Shown here piece by piece: positions 40,175 to 49,520 of a stretch of DNA of 64,000 nt. The notes under the pieces were generated by a model. That model was not told the origin of the DNA and did not search any database. It saw only the letters and a program-made list of their open reading frames with translations. A program made the position numbers and the translations under genes. The number at the start of each line of letters is the position of its first letter. Within the stretch, counting starts at the first letter, position 1. Source of the DNA: UBA5287 sp041672395 (GTDB taxonomy: Bacteria; Bacteroidota; Bacteroidia; Bacteroidales; Dysgonomonadaceae); contig JBAYZS010000001.1 in the NCBI GenBank assembly GCA_041672395.1, positions 26,477 through 90,476 of the forward strand, given 5' to 3'.

Positions 40175-41755
40175 ATGATTAAAAGATATGATTTCCTTGT
40201 ATTAGGATCAGGAATTGCCGGAATGAGTTTTGCACTTAAAGTTGCAAAATACGGGAAAGTGGCCATCGTAGCTAAAAACTCGTTGGAAGATGCAAATACT
40301 TATTATGCGCAAGGAGGAATTGCTTCGGTGACAAATCCTTGGGATAATTTTGAAAAGCATATTGCTGACACTTTAGATGCCGGAGCAGGTTTGTGTGATG
40401 TGGCTGTTGTTGAACAGGTTGTTAGAAGGGCACCAAAGCAGATTAAGGAATTAATTAGCTGGGGGGTAGATTTTGATATGGACGAGACAGGTAATTTTGA
40501 TCTTCATAAAGAAGGTGGACATTCCGAATATCGAATTTTGCATCACAAAGATAATACGGGTGCTGAAATTCAGGTTAGTTTGATTGATACCGTCAGAAAA
40601 CATCAGAATATTGATATATATGACAATCATTTTGCTATTGAAATCCTTACTCAACATCACTTGGGACAAATAGTTACGCATCATACTGATGATGTGGAAT
40701 GTTATGGCGCTTACATTCTGGATCAGGAGACAAATGAGATAGATACTTTCTTGTCGAGGGTGACAATGATGGCTACAGGAGGCATAGGCTGTATTTATCA
40801 GACAACTACAAATCCACTGGTCGCCACCGGAGACGGAATAGCAATGGTAGCCCGTGCGCGAGGTTTAGTGAAAGGAATGGAGTTTGTGCAATTTCATCCA
40901 ACGGCATTGTATCATCCCGGAGATCGTCCGTCATTTCTCATAACTGAGGCAATGCGCGGTTATGGGGGTATCTTGAAAACTCAAGACGGCAAGGAGTTTA
41001 TGGATAATTATGATGAAAGAAAATCACTTGCTCCAAGAGATATTGTCGCAAGAGCAATAGATACAGAAATGAAAAATAGGGGAGATGATTTTGTTTATTT
41101 AGACGTAACGCATAAAAATGCTGAGGAAACAAAGAAACATTTCCCAAATATTTACAAAAAATGTCTTACCTTAGGGATCGATATTACAAAGGATATGATC
41201 CCGGTTGCTCCAGCAGCACATTATTTATGTGGTGGTATCAAAGTAAATCTTGATGGCGAAAGTAGTATCAACCGACTTTATGCAAACGGAGAATGTGCAT
41301 GCACTGGTCTTCATGGATCAAATCGGTTGGCATCAAATTCATTGATTGAAGCAGTGGTGTTTGCAGACGCAGCTGCAAATCATGCAATTACAAGATTCAA
41401 AAATTATTCTTTTCAGGATTGTATACCTCAATGGAATGCAGAGGGAACAACCATGCCGGAAGAAATGGTCCTTATTACACAATCTTATAAAGAGGTCAAT
41501 CAAATTATGTCTGCTTATGTTGGAATTGTTCGTTCGGATCTTCGACTAAATAGGGCAATGGATCGGTTGAATATTCTATATAAGGAAACAGAAGACTTCT
41601 TTCATAGATCAGTGGTTTCAAGAGAATTATGTGAGTTGCGTAATATTATAAAAGTGGGATATCTTGTTATTAAGCAGGCTAAGGCTAGAAAAGAAAGCAG
41701 GGGATTACATTATACAATTGATTACCCTGAAAAAGATCGCAACTCTAAATTATAG
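40175..41755 (+). CDS. nadB: L-aspartate oxidase
   Basis: FAD enzyme that oxidises aspartate to iminoaspartate, the first step of NAD biosynthesis. The FAD motif LGSGIAGMSFAL is near the N-terminus. YYAQGGIASV, HKEGGHSEYRILHHKD, VQFHPTALYH and HGSNRLASNSLIEA follow in the usual order. Length is about 526 aa. The ATG at 40175 (MIKRYDFLVLGSG) is preferred over a TTG three codons upstream, as it matches the family N-terminus. It is distinguished from succinate dehydrogenase flavoprotein by the monocistronic-type length and the EAMRGYGG region. folP starts 3 bp after its stop. Confidence 0.93.
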   Translation: MIKRYDFLVLGSGIAGMSFALKVAKYGKVAIVAKNSLEDANTYYAQGGIASVTNPWDNFEKHIADTLDAGAGLCDVAVVEQVVRRAPKQIKELISWGVDFDMDETGNFDLHKEGGHSEYRILHHKDNTGAEIQVSLIDTVRKHQNIDIYDNHFAIEILTQHHLGQIVTHHTDDVECYGAYILDQETNEIDTFLSRVTMMATGGIGCIYQTTTNPLVATGDGIAMVARARGLVKGMEFVQFHPTALYHPGDRPSFLITEAMRGYGGILKTQDGKEFMDNYDERKSLAPRDIVARAIDTEMKNRGDDFVYLDVTHKNAEETKKHFPNIYKKCLTLGIDITKDMIPVAPAAHYLCGGIKVNLDGESSINRLYANGECACTGLHGSNRLASNSLIEAVVFADAAANHAITRFKNYSFQDCIPQWNAEGTTMPEEMVLITQSYKEVNQIMSAYVGIVRSDLRLNRAMDRLNILYKETEDFFHRSVVSRELCELRNIIKVGYLVIKQAKARKESRGLHYTIDYPEKDRNSKL

Positions 41756-41758
41756 CGT

Positions 41759-42607
41759 ATGAATAAAAGTCTAAACATAAATGGCTCATTGATAGATTTT
41801 TCGACCCCTGTAGTAATGGGGGTTATAAATATTACACCAGACTCATTTTATACGAATAGCCGTAAACAGACTGAAAAAGAGATCGTTCAACGTGTGCAAC
41901 AAATCCTTCAGGAGGGAGCGCTAATTGTTGATATTGGCGGACAATCCTCAACTCCATCGTCTGTTTTAATGTCGTCTTCTGAAGAAATTGATAGATTAGA
42001 CCATGCTTTAGCAATCATTAGGCGCGAATTCCCTGATGCTATTTTATCAATCGATACTTTCTATTCTGAGGTAGCAAGATGGTCGGTGGAAAAATATGGA
42101 GTAAATATTATCAACGATATTTCAGGGGGACAGATTGATGAGAATATGTTTCAGACAGTTGCAGAACTGAATGTTCCGTATATTTTGATGCATATGAGGG
42201 GAATGCCTCAAAATATGCAACAAATGACTGATTATAATGATTTTATTCAGGAAATCATCTTTTATTTTTCTGAGAAAGTGCAACAACTTAATCAATTAGG
42301 TGTGAATGATATAATTATCGACCCTGGTTTTGGATTTAGCAAAACGTTAGATCAAAACTATGAGTTAATGTCATATTTAAATGTATTTGAAATATTTGAT
42401 TCTCCGTTATTGGTTGGAGTTTCCAGAAAGTCAATGATATATCGCTTAACTAAAACTAGTCCTGAGGAGAGTTTGAATGGAACATCAGTTTTGAATACGT
42501 TTGCATTGATCAATGGAGCAAATATATTACGAGTACATGATGTGAAAGAAGCAGTTGAATGCATGAAGATTGTTGCAAAATTAAAAGAATACAATAATAT
42601 CGGATAA
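41759..42607 (+). CDS. folP: Dihydropteroate synthase
   Basis: Condenses p-aminobenzoate with 6-hydroxymethyl-dihydropterin diphosphate in folate synthesis; target of sulfonamides. Hallmark motifs are VMGVINITPDSFY, IVDIGGQSSTP, LSIDTFYSEVAR, NDISGG, DPGFGFSKT and the C-terminal GVSRKSMI and LRVHDV. Length 282 aa is standard. It lies 3 bp after nadB and 2 bp before cdaA, so the genes are clearly cotranscribed. Confidence 0.95.
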   Translation: MNKSLNINGSLIDFSTPVVMGVINITPDSFYTNSRKQTEKEIVQRVQQILQEGALIVDIGGQSSTPSSVLMSSSEEIDRLDHALAIIRREFPDAILSIDTFYSEVARWSVEKYGVNIINDISGGQIDENMFQTVAELNVPYILMHMRGMPQNMQQMTDYNDFIQEIIFYFSEKVQQLNQLGVNDIIIDPGFGFSKTLDQNYELMSYLNVFEIFDSPLLVGVSRKSMIYRLTKTSPEESLNGTSVLNTFALINGANILRVHDVKEAVECMKIVAKLKEYNNIG

Positions 42608-42609
42608 TT

Positions 42610-43374
42610 ATGTTTGAACACTTTGGGTTTAAAGATTTGATAGATATCCTACTTGTGGGATTAATGCTTTATTACCTGTATAAACTGGTAGACATCTCCG
42701 GTATGAAGCCCCTATTTCTGGGGATCATTATGTTCTTAATCATCTGGGTACTTGTATCTAAGATGTTTGACATGGTGCTGATTGGTTCAATAATGGATGA
42801 ATTGGTAAGTATCGGACTATTCTTACTGATAATTCTTTTTCAGGATGAAATTCGTCGTTTTCTCATGTCAATGGGGTCAAAGAAGGGATGGAAATTTCTA
42901 TCTAAGTTCTTCACTCCCAAAGATAAACATCAGAAAGATACTGCTCACCTTACTTCATTGGCAATTGCATGTATGAACATGTCGCGTTCCAATACTGGTG
43001 CACTTATTGTAATTCAGGGTGATATGCAATTGGGACTCTATGAACAAACAGGAGAGATTATTAATGCAGATATTTCTTCAAGATTGATCGAAAATGTGTT
43101 CTTTAAGAATAGTCCATTGCATGATGGTGCTATGATTATTGTGGGGAAAAAGATTAAAGCAGCTGGTTGCATTCTTCCAGTTTCACAGAACCCAAATATT
43201 CCCAAACATCTGGGTTTAAGACACAGAGCAGGTTTAGGAGTTACGCAAGAGACAGATGCAAAAGTAATTATCGTTTCGGAAGAACGTGGCAAGATAACCT
43301 TTGCTTCTCAGGGAAGATTAAAAATGAATGTGAATCCTGAAGACTTACAACAATTGTTGCTTGATGGCGACTAA
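42610..43374 (+). CDS. cdaA: Diadenylate cyclase, CdaA type
   Basis: Membrane-bound enzyme that makes the second messenger c-di-AMP from two ATP. Three N-terminal membrane helices (residues about 10-80) are followed by the DisA_N catalytic domain. The motifs DGAMIIVG and LGLRHRAGLG hold the conserved DGA and RHR residues, and SEERGKITFASQGRL closes the domain. Length 254 aa fits CdaA. folP-cdaA adjacency is common in Bacteroidota. c-di-AMP there is expected to govern osmolyte and potassium balance and cell-wall stress, by analogy with other phyla. Confidence 0.94.
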   Translation: MFEHFGFKDLIDILLVGLMLYYLYKLVDISGMKPLFLGIIMFLIIWVLVSKMFDMVLIGSIMDELVSIGLFLLIILFQDEIRRFLMSMGSKKGWKFLSKFFTPKDKHQKDTAHLTSLAIACMNMSRSNTGALIVIQGDMQLGLYEQTGEIINADISSRLIENVFFKNSPLHDGAMIIVGKKIKAAGCILPVSQNPNIPKHLGLRHRAGLGVTQETDAKVIIVSEERGKITFASQGRLKMNVNPEDLQQLLLDGD

Positions 43375-43378
43375 AGAC

Positions 43379-44482
43379 ATGATTTTAAAACAATTATCGA
43401 TAATTAATTACAAAAACATTACCCAAGCTGAATTGGATTTGTCTCCTAAAATTAACTGTTTCATAGGAAATAATGGTATGGGCAAAACAAATCTACTGGA
43501 TGCTGTTTATTATCTTTCTTTTTGTAAAAGTTGTTACAATCCTATAGATTCACAAATTATCCGGCATGATACGGATGTTTGTGTAATTCAAGGTAAATAT
43601 GATTTTGAGAGCGGAAGTACTGATGAAATATATTGTGGAATTCGAAGAGGCAGAAAAAAACAATTCAAAAGGAATAAAAAGGAATATGAACGACTTTCTG
43701 ATCATATTGGATTAATTCCATTGATTATGATATCGCCATCTGATAATGAATTGATTACGGGTGGAAGTGAGGAACGGCGGCGTTTTATGGATATTGCGAT
43801 TTCACAATCCGATAAGGAATATATGTATGCGCTGATGCGATATAGTAAAGCCTTACAACAGCGAAACTCTCTCCTGAAAAACGATGAACAGTTTATTGAT
43901 GATACTTTGCTTGACCTTTGGGAAGAACAGATGGTTGAAAGTGGAAATGTTGTTTATCAAAAACGTAAGACTTTTATTCAGGAACTGACTCCCTTTTTCA
44001 ATTATTTTTATTCGAAAATTAGTCATTCAAAAGAGGTGGTTTCTTTTGATTATAATTCTCAATTATCTGTAGTAGATTTTAATCAAAAACTACGTTCAAT
44101 CAGAATGCGTGATATTACTATAGGGCACACAACAGCAGGTATTCACCGCGATGAATTGGTAATGCTACTTGATGGATATCCAATTAAAAAAGTCGGATCG
44201 CAGGGTCAGAACAAAACTTACTTTGTTTCTCTTAAATTGGCACAATATAAATATTCATTTGAAACAGGGAAACGAAAACCTATTTTATTACTGGATGATA
44301 TTTTTGACAGACTCGATGCAGAAAGGGTTAGTGAAATTGTGAAACTTGTTTCGGGAGATGAATTTGGTCAGATTTTTATTTCCGACACAAATCGTGAATC
44401 ATTAGATGATTTACTGAAGACAACTCAGAACCAGTATCATATTTATTCAGTTGTCAACGGTGATATTAACTTAATTCCATAA
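43379..44482 (+). CDS. recF: DNA replication/repair protein RecF
   Basis: SMC-like ATPase that helps load RecA at single-strand gaps. It begins MILKQLSIINYKNI, the typical RecF start, and has Walker A FIGNNGMGKTNLLDAVYYLSF (split across the P-loop helix), the signature region GSQGQNKTYFVSLKLAQ and Walker B ILLLDDIFDRLD. The ATG at 43379 lies 4 bp after the cdaA stop; another ATG 18 bp upstream overlaps cdaA and adds six non-conserved residues. Length is about 367 aa. Confidence 0.93.
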   Translation: MILKQLSIINYKNITQAELDLSPKINCFIGNNGMGKTNLLDAVYYLSFCKSCYNPIDSQIIRHDTDVCVIQGKYDFESGSTDEIYCGIRRGRKKQFKRNKKEYERLSDHIGLIPLIMISPSDNELITGGSEERRRFMDIAISQSDKEYMYALMRYSKALQQRNSLLKNDEQFIDDTLLDLWEEQMVESGNVVYQKRKTFIQELTPFFNYFYSKISHSKEVVSFDYNSQLSVVDFNQKLRSIRMRDITIGHTTAGIHRDELVMLLDGYPIKKVGSQGQNKTYFVSLKLAQYKYSFETGKRKPILLLDDIFDRLDAERVSEIVKLVSGDEFGQIFISDTNRESLDDLLKTTQNQYHIYSVVNGDINLIP

Positions 44483-44602
44483 TAAGTAGATTAATGATCG
44501 TTTTTTCTTATTTATTTGCTAGTGAATATAGTTTTTTAGTTAGTCTATGAATTAAAATCCAACTTTAATATAAACATCTTAATAGTCCATAAGAGGATAT
44601 GA

Positions 44603-44905
44603 ATGATTGAAATGATAAAGAAGTATGCAAAACCGATGAAAGACTTGCTTTCAGAGTTTTTTGATGAAAATAGTGCGTTAAAAATACGAATTGCTGAGCA
44701 CAGAGTTACTCAAGCATGGTATAATCTTTTAGGTGAATCTATTGCTTTTTATACAAAAAGTGTATATTTTCATAAAAATACATTATATGTTCAACTTTCT
44801 TCATCAGTATTAAGAGCGGAATTACAGTTGAACAAAAAGAATTTGATAGCAAAATTGAACGAGATTGCTCAAATGCAAATTGTTCATGAAATAGTACTTC
44901 GTTAA
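44603..44905 (+). CDS. DUF721 protein (DciA-like)
   Basis: A 100-aa protein with the DUF721 core: AWYNLLGESIAFYTKSVYFHKNTLYVQLSSSVLRAEL, in which the W and the V.V.SS.VW/RAEL pattern are typical. DciA proteins, which carry DUF721, load or regulate the replicative helicase in bacteria without DnaC/DnaI. Location behind recF is usual in Bacteroidota. An alternative start three codons in (MIKKYAK) is possible. Its end overlaps the convergent outer-membrane gene by 4 bp. A role in helicase loading here is inference from the family. Confidence 0.8.
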   Translation: MIEMIKKYAKPMKDLLSEFFDENSALKIRIAEHRVTQAWYNLLGESIAFYTKSVYFHKNTLYVQLSSSVLRAELQLNKKNLIAKLNEIAQMQIVHEIVLR

Positions 44906-45546
44906 AAGAATACCGAAACTCCTGTGAAAAAGCCCTTTGGATAAGGCGAATAATTGCTATGGATAATGTCGTAATTTAAAGTTAAATGAGATCTTCCGAA
45001 TCTTAAACCTCCACCTACAATAATTGATGGTACAAGTACTTGATTTCTAGATGTAATACCTGAAGTGTTGTCACTATAATTAGACCACAAGTAATTGAGT
45101 TCGGCTTGAGTAAACAATGTAATGAATTTAACAGGATATGTATATCCAAATAGATTAAATCCTAGCTGATGATTTCTATTGATTCCCGATGTGTTCTTAA
45201 TTTTAGTGTAGTAATATTTTATTCCTGTTCCACTCATAAAATATTCGTTGAATTGATATCCAACCTGAGGCCCAAGATTGAAGACGGAATAATTTCGACT
45301 AAAGGAGAGTCCTAAATTTGCACCATATCTGATTTTACTCTTTTCGAATACTCTTTTTTGATGAATTGGATTAAAATTCAAATCATTCTGATCTGAATAT
45401 AATGTTTTTTCATTTTGTTGACTATTATAAAGAGTATGTGAATCATTGTTGTTCACAGATATTTTATTTTGTTCGTATTGCTGACCAAAAGCTAATAACG
45501 GTAAAAAAGCTAAGATGGAGATATGAATTATTTTCTGTATGTTCAT
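44902..45546 (-). CDS. Outer-membrane beta-barrel-like protein, function unknown
   Basis: About 214 aa from the ATG at 45544-45546 (MNIQKIIHISILAFLPLLAFGQQ), which gives a clean signal peptide; an ATG 48 bp upstream does not. After a low-complexity Asn/Gln/Ser region (30-65), alternating hydrophobic beta-strands run to the C-terminus: YGANLGLSFSRNYSVFNLGPQVGYQF, GGGLRFGRSHLTLNYDI and the final FFTGVSVFF with terminal Phe. This is the pattern of a small porin-like or OmpW/PorT-type barrel. No partner is suggested by the neighbours. Confidence 0.65.
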   Translation of the reverse strand: MNIQKIIHISILAFLPLLAFGQQYEQNKISVNNNDSHTLYNSQQNEKTLYSDQNDLNFNPIHQKRVFEKSKIRYGANLGLSFSRNYSVFNLGPQVGYQFNEYFMSGTGIKYYYTKIKNTSGINRNHQLGFNLFGYTYPVKFITLFTQAELNYLWSNYSDNTSGITSRNQVLVPSIIVGGGLRFGRSHLTLNYDIIHSNYSPYPKGFFTGVSVFF

Positions 45547-45594
45547 TTTATCCAGTTTACTGTTGATCTTAAGATAATTTGTATATACAAACAA

Positions 45595-45625
45595 ATAGAG
45601 CTAAGCATAGTAAGCTTAACTCTAT
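45595..45625 (-). terminator. Terminator of the secG unit
   Basis: ATAGAGCTAAGC and GCTTAACTCTAT form a 12-bp stem (one G-U) with a 7-nt loop. On the minus strand a TTTGTTTG stretch follows. It lies 33 bp beyond the secG stop. Confidence 0.6.
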
Positions 45626-45657
45626 GTTAAATTTTTCAGAATAAACTTTCCCTATTT

Positions 45658-46023
45658 TTAATTAGCTGGTTGTTGCTGAGCCGGTTCAGGTGTTTGACCA
45701 ACTGGTCCAGAAACAGGAGCAGGAGCTACATCAGGTGCAGTAGTAGGGCTAAGCGGAGCCGGTTGAGTTACTTCAATCTGAGATTGTGGCTGATCTGAAA
45801 CACCGGCTGTATATTTTGCAGTCAAAATGCTCAGTGCAATTACTATTCCTGCTAATATCCATGTTGCTTTTTCCAGAAAATCAGTTGTTTTGCGAACTCC
45901 CATTACTTGGTTAGTAGATGAAAAACCAGCAGCTAAACCACCACCTTTTGATTTTTGAACCAATACGATTAAAATCATTAGTAAAGCTGCAATTAAAATA
46001 GTAACTAAAATAGCGACGTACAT
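45658..46023 (-). CDS. secG: Preprotein translocase subunit SecG
   Basis: Small accessory subunit of the SecYEG channel. Two membrane helices flank the conserved loop LVQKSKGGGLAAGFSSTNQVMGVRKTTDFLEKATW (only parts are diagnostic: GGGLA and FLEKATW). The C-terminal 40 residues are a Pro/Ala/Gln-rich tail (from SQIEVTQ) that is common in Bacteroidota SecG. It is the last gene of the sigma-54 activator / lptE / TPR / secG unit, 1 bp after the TPR gene. Confidence 0.93.
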   Translation of the reverse strand: MYVAILVTILIAALLMILIVLVQKSKGGGLAAGFSSTNQVMGVRKTTDFLEKATWILAGIVIALSILTAKYTAGVSDQPQSQIEVTQPAPLSPTTAPDVAPAPVSGPVGQTPEPAQQQPAN

Positions 46024-46024
46024 A

Positions 46025-46783
46025 TTATTGTTTTTTTTTATTCTTTTCGTTGATAATCAAATACTCCAAAAAACGAATTTGGTCGGCAAAGTAAACACTT
46101 TTTTCGGGAATATCCAAACTTAATCGCTTAATAATTGTTAGCGCTTGTTCGTATTTTTTTTGTTTGATATAAATTTGGGCCATTATTTCATTTAACTGAC
46201 GACTTCTTCTTTCATCATCTTGATTGTTGTCATAGTCAATTGCGACATCGATGGTGGCATTATCGTTTTTTGGACGGAAAACTCCCGTAGTTTCAGCCTT
46301 TTCTAAAAAACTATCAATCAAGTTATGATGTTTCAACTGATGTTCATTACCATCAGATTCCTCTTGTTCTGTTGTTCTCAGGTAGTAAAGATAATCAGTC
46401 GAAATTAAATCATTTGTACCATTATTGATTTCTGTTTCATGGATCAAATCTTCATCTAAACTATTTAAGTAATTGCCCAACAACAAATTTGTAAGATTTT
46501 TTTTCTTATTATTTATAGTATATTCATTAATGAAATCAGAATAATCATCTTTGCTAAGAAAATAGAATAAACGTTTTCTGTCCGCTACTAGAGTTGCTGC
46601 CTTACCTAGCTCATTTTTGTATGATGAATGTTGAACTTGCTCTAAATTTTTCACATAGAGTAAAATAGCAGTTTGAAAATATGGATATTCAATTAATAAT
46701 CTTTCCAATTCTGTAAGCGTTACTTTATTTAACAACTCCGAATTTTCCAATAGATTAAAGAAATTATCCTTTTTTGTACTCAT
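46025..46783 (-). CDS. TPR-containing protein of the lptE-secG unit
   Basis: A 252-aa, largely helical protein without signal peptide or membrane segment. The N-terminal part (FFNLLENSELLNKVTLTELERLL, then YPYFQTAILLYVKNLEQ) and the C-terminal repeat-like segment (EIMAQIYIKQKKYEQALTIIKRL) suggest tetratricopeptide-type helices. It sits between lptE and secG with gaps of 1 bp each, an order I recall as conserved in Bacteroidota. Function is unknown; a cytoplasmic scaffold role linked to envelope biogenesis is possible. Confidence 0.7.
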   Translation of the reverse strand: MSTKKDNFFNLLENSELLNKVTLTELERLLIEYPYFQTAILLYVKNLEQVQHSSYKNELGKAATLVADRKRLFYFLSKDDYSDFINEYTINNKKKNLTNLLLGNYLNSLDEDLIHETEINNGTNDLISTDYLYYLRTTEQEESDGNEHQLKHHNLIDSFLEKAETTGVFRPKNDNATIDVAIDYDNNQDDERRSRQLNEIMAQIYIKQKKYEQALTIIKRLSLDIPEKSVYFADQIRFLEYLIINEKNKKKQ

Positions 46784-46784
46784 A

Positions 46785-47288
46785 TTACCAATCCGCCATT
46801 GTTGAATTAAAAATCTGATCTACCAACTCTTTAATAATTTCAGCTGTTAGTTGATCCTGAACTTGATCCAGCATTACATTACTTGAAAAAGTACGATTAG
46901 CAGAAAAAGTCTCCTCTTTATCTTTACCCTCTACTTTATTATTTGTAAAGCGAATTCTTACAGTAACTGTCAATTTAGTTTCAGAAGCATAAGCATCTTC
47001 CTGTACAGCCATTGGCGTTAGTTCATATCCAACAATTTCTCCCTCGATTTCCATATCGCCATTAACGTCAACCATACGTAATCTCGTATTGCGAGTAAAA
47101 ATATCTTTCATTTCTTCATTGAATCGCTGTTCAAATGGAGGATAAACCAATGGAGCCTGATTGGGAAAATTAGCTATAAAGAGTGTTTTTGTAATATTAT
47201 AATCAATGGAAGCATTTCTAAATTTATAAGAAACGGTGCAAGTTGCTAGTAAACAGCAAATTAAACATATAAAGACTACTTTTTTCAT
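46785..47288 (-). CDS. lptE: LPS assembly lipoprotein LptE
   Basis: Outer-membrane lipoprotein that plugs the LptD channel in LPS export. The signal ends in lipobox LATC at about residue 17, followed by TVSYKFRNASIDY, which is the start of Bacteroidota LptE-like proteins. QAPLVYPPFEQRFNEEM and RMVDVNGDMEIEGEIVGYELTP complete the typical fold segment. Length 167 aa. Its start overlaps the stop of the sigma-54 activator gene by 4 bp, so the two are coupled. No lptD gene is in the window. Confidence 0.85.
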   Translation of the reverse strand: MKKVVFICLICCLLATCTVSYKFRNASIDYNITKTLFIANFPNQAPLVYPPFEQRFNEEMKDIFTRNTRLRMVDVNGDMEIEGEIVGYELTPMAVQEDAYASETKLTVTVRIRFTNNKVEGKDKEETFSANRTFSSNVMLDQVQDQLTAEIIKELVDQIFNSTMADW

Positions 47289-48565
47289 AGATCCTCTAGT
47301 TTATATTCCTTTATTTTACGGTAAAGTGTACGTTCCGATATTTTCAATTCTTTTGCTGCCAATTTTCTTTTTCCATTGTTGCGATCCAATGCTTTGATTA
47401 TCATCTCTTTTTCAATATCGTAAAGGGAACGTGCTTCCTCAGAATATTCTGTTGCATCCTGGATGTCGTCATTTTTTATATTGGCATTTGGCTGTATAGT
47501 TTTGTTTAGATCTGGAATATTAAACTCTACAGGTAAAGTTACCGAAGTCTTGTCAGGTTTAATGACTGGTAATTGTGAATCGATATAATTTGATGATTCT
47601 GAAACATTTGAGGCGTTTTTAGGTTCAGAGAGAATATTGGCAACAACTTGTTTCAAATCACCAATATCTTTTTTCATATCAAAGAGAATCTGATAAAGAA
47701 TTTCACGTTCATTTGAAAAAGTTCTCTGTTCTGTTTCTTTAATATGTGAAATAGGAACTGGGAGTAGGCTAGATTCATTTTCAGGCAGATACTTTTTGAG
47801 AATATCAGTAGTTATGATTCTTTCCTGTTCAATAACAGAGATCTGTTCGGTTATATTTTTTAATTGTCTGACATTACCAGGCCATCTAAAATTCATGAGA
47901 AGTTCCTTTGCACTTTCAGTCAAACTGATTGAAGGCATGGTATATTTTTCTGAGCAATCCATTGCAAATTTTTTGAAAAGTAATGGAATGTCATTTTTCC
48001 GGTCTCTTAATGGTGCTATCCTAATGGGGACAGAGTTAAGACGATAATAGAGATCTTCTCTAAATTTGCCTTTTTCAACCGCTTTTATCATATCCAAATT
48101 TGTAGCTGCAACAACGCGGACATCACTTTTTTCGACATTAGATGAACCTACTTTGATAAATTCTCCCGATTCCAATACACGTAATAATCGAGCTTGTGTT
48201 GACAACGGAAGTTCGCCAACTTCATCGAGGAACAAAGTTCCTTTGTCGGCAACTTCAAAATAACCTTTTCTTGTAGTCAGTGCGCCAGTAAAAGCACCTT
48301 TCTCATGACCAAATAACTCGGAATCAATTGTACCCTCTGGGATTGAGCCACAGTTAATTGCAAAATAAGGGCCATGCTTTCTTTTACTATACTGATGAAT
48401 TATCTGAGGGAAATTCTCTTTTCCAACGCCACTTTCACCAGTAATCAAAACCGATAAATCTGTAGGAGCAACCTGCAGTGCAATATCAATTGAACGATCC
48501 AATTCATGAGAATGTCCAATGATGTTAAAACGTTGTTTTACTTGTAGAATACTTGGTTTTGTCAT
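47285..48565 (-). CDS. Sigma-54-dependent transcriptional activator without a receiver domain
   Basis: Enhancer-binding AAA+ protein of about 426 aa. The AAA+ domain starts almost at the N-terminus: Walker A GESGVGKE, the sigma-54 contact loop EKGAFTGA, Walker B GTLFLDEVG, and ATNLDMIKAVEKGKFREDLYYRLN with the arginine finger. A low-complexity linker (about 270-375) leads to a Fis-type HTH at the C-terminus (NNGKRKLAAKELKISERTLYRKI). There is no phosphoacceptor domain, so control must be through other partners or constitutive. I chose the ATG at 48563-48565 (MTKPSILQ). Targets are unknown; coupling to lptE hints at envelope control. Confidence 0.92.
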   Translation of the reverse strand: MTKPSILQVKQRFNIIGHSHELDRSIDIALQVAPTDLSVLITGESGVGKENFPQIIHQYSKRKHGPYFAINCGSIPEGTIDSELFGHEKGAFTGALTTRKGYFEVADKGTLFLDEVGELPLSTQARLLRVLESGEFIKVGSSNVEKSDVRVVAATNLDMIKAVEKGKFREDLYYRLNSVPIRIAPLRDRKNDIPLLFKKFAMDCSEKYTMPSISLTESAKELLMNFRWPGNVRQLKNITEQISVIEQERIITTDILKKYLPENESSLLPVPISHIKETEQRTFSNEREILYQILFDMKKDIGDLKQVVANILSEPKNASNVSESSNYIDSQLPVIKPDKTSVTLPVEFNIPDLNKTIQPNANIKNDDIQDATEYSEEARSLYDIEKEMIIKALDRNNGKRKLAAKELKISERTLYRKIKEYKLEDL

Positions 48566-48613
48566 TTTAGAATCTCTATACTTCACGTCTATTATAAGTT
48601 CAAAGATACATTT

Positions 48614-49447
48614 TTATTTAGTATCTGCCAAAGCATAAGTTTTTGAACGTAAGAATACTTCCAAATCTTTTGTATCTTTATATAAATCGATTTCTGATGA
48701 AGGAATTGGATCACCAATAGTTATAATAATTTCATGATTCTTTTTATTTGCAAGTTCGTGACACAATTGCATTGTTTGTACCTTCCATCCACAAAAACGG
48801 CGTAACAAATAATAAAACACCGAGTTTCTACCTGAAAAATGTATTGGGATTACAGGAACATTTGCTTTTTGAATCAATTTAAGTATAGAAGTTTGCCATT
48901 CTCTATCAGTAAAAACCCAGCGACCTTTAATAAAATTTATTCGCGAAGTTGATCCAGCTGGGAAAAAACCAAGTGGATTACCATCTCGAATGTGAGCAAT
49001 ACATTCCTTTATTCCATTTATAGAAGTAGCGGTTGGTTTCACTGTTTTATAAGGGACTACAGTAACAAAGTTATCCTCCATTGTGTCGATTATCCCCAAG
49101 ATGAAATTTACCATTACTTTAAAATTACTTACCCTTGAACCAACTGTTTCTATGAGTGAAATGCCATCAATATGACCATATGGGTGATTTGACACAGTGA
49201 TAAACGGAGCATCTTTAAATTGTTCCAGAATATCTGCGTTTCTTATAGTTCTAGATATTTGCAATTTATCAAGTGCGTCTTTGCAAAATGCAGGGCCAGT
49301 CAGGTGTTTTGAATTGTCATAAATATCGTTTGCATATTCTAAACCTGCAAGTTTTATTCCCCACTTAATAAATTTATCACCATATTTACCACGAAATATT
49401 GGATGTATTTTTCTTATGTCATCATACGAAACCAGTTTATCTCTCAT
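48614..49447 (-). CDS. Lysophospholipid acyltransferase family protein (PlsC-like)
   Basis: A 277-aa acyltransferase. The catalytic motif reads SNHPYGHIDGI, with five residues between His and Asp; this NHPxGxxDG form is the one I recall from hemolysin/ornithine-lipid-type acyltransferases and differs from the classical HX4D of PlsC. GFFPAGSTSRI is the second (substrate-binding) block and VIPIHFSGRNS the third. The substrate could be a lyso-lipid of an amino-acid lipid, such as a glycine lipid, or a lysophospholipid. It is transcribed on the minus strand between the sigma-54 activator and glmM. Confidence 0.82.
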   Translation of the reverse strand: MRDKLVSYDDIRKIHPIFRGKYGDKFIKWGIKLAGLEYANDIYDNSKHLTGPAFCKDALDKLQISRTIRNADILEQFKDAPFITVSNHPYGHIDGISLIETVGSRVSNFKVMVNFILGIIDTMEDNFVTVVPYKTVKPTATSINGIKECIAHIRDGNPLGFFPAGSTSRINFIKGRWVFTDREWQTSILKLIQKANVPVIPIHFSGRNSVFYYLLRRFCGWKVQTMQLCHELANKKNHEIIITIGDPIPSSEIDLYKDTKDLEVFLRSKTYALADTK

Positions 49448-49520
49448 ACAGTATAATTTAAAAACCGTAAACAGAGTAAAGAACTATTTACGGCAAAATA
49501 TTCTGCTAAATTTAATATTA

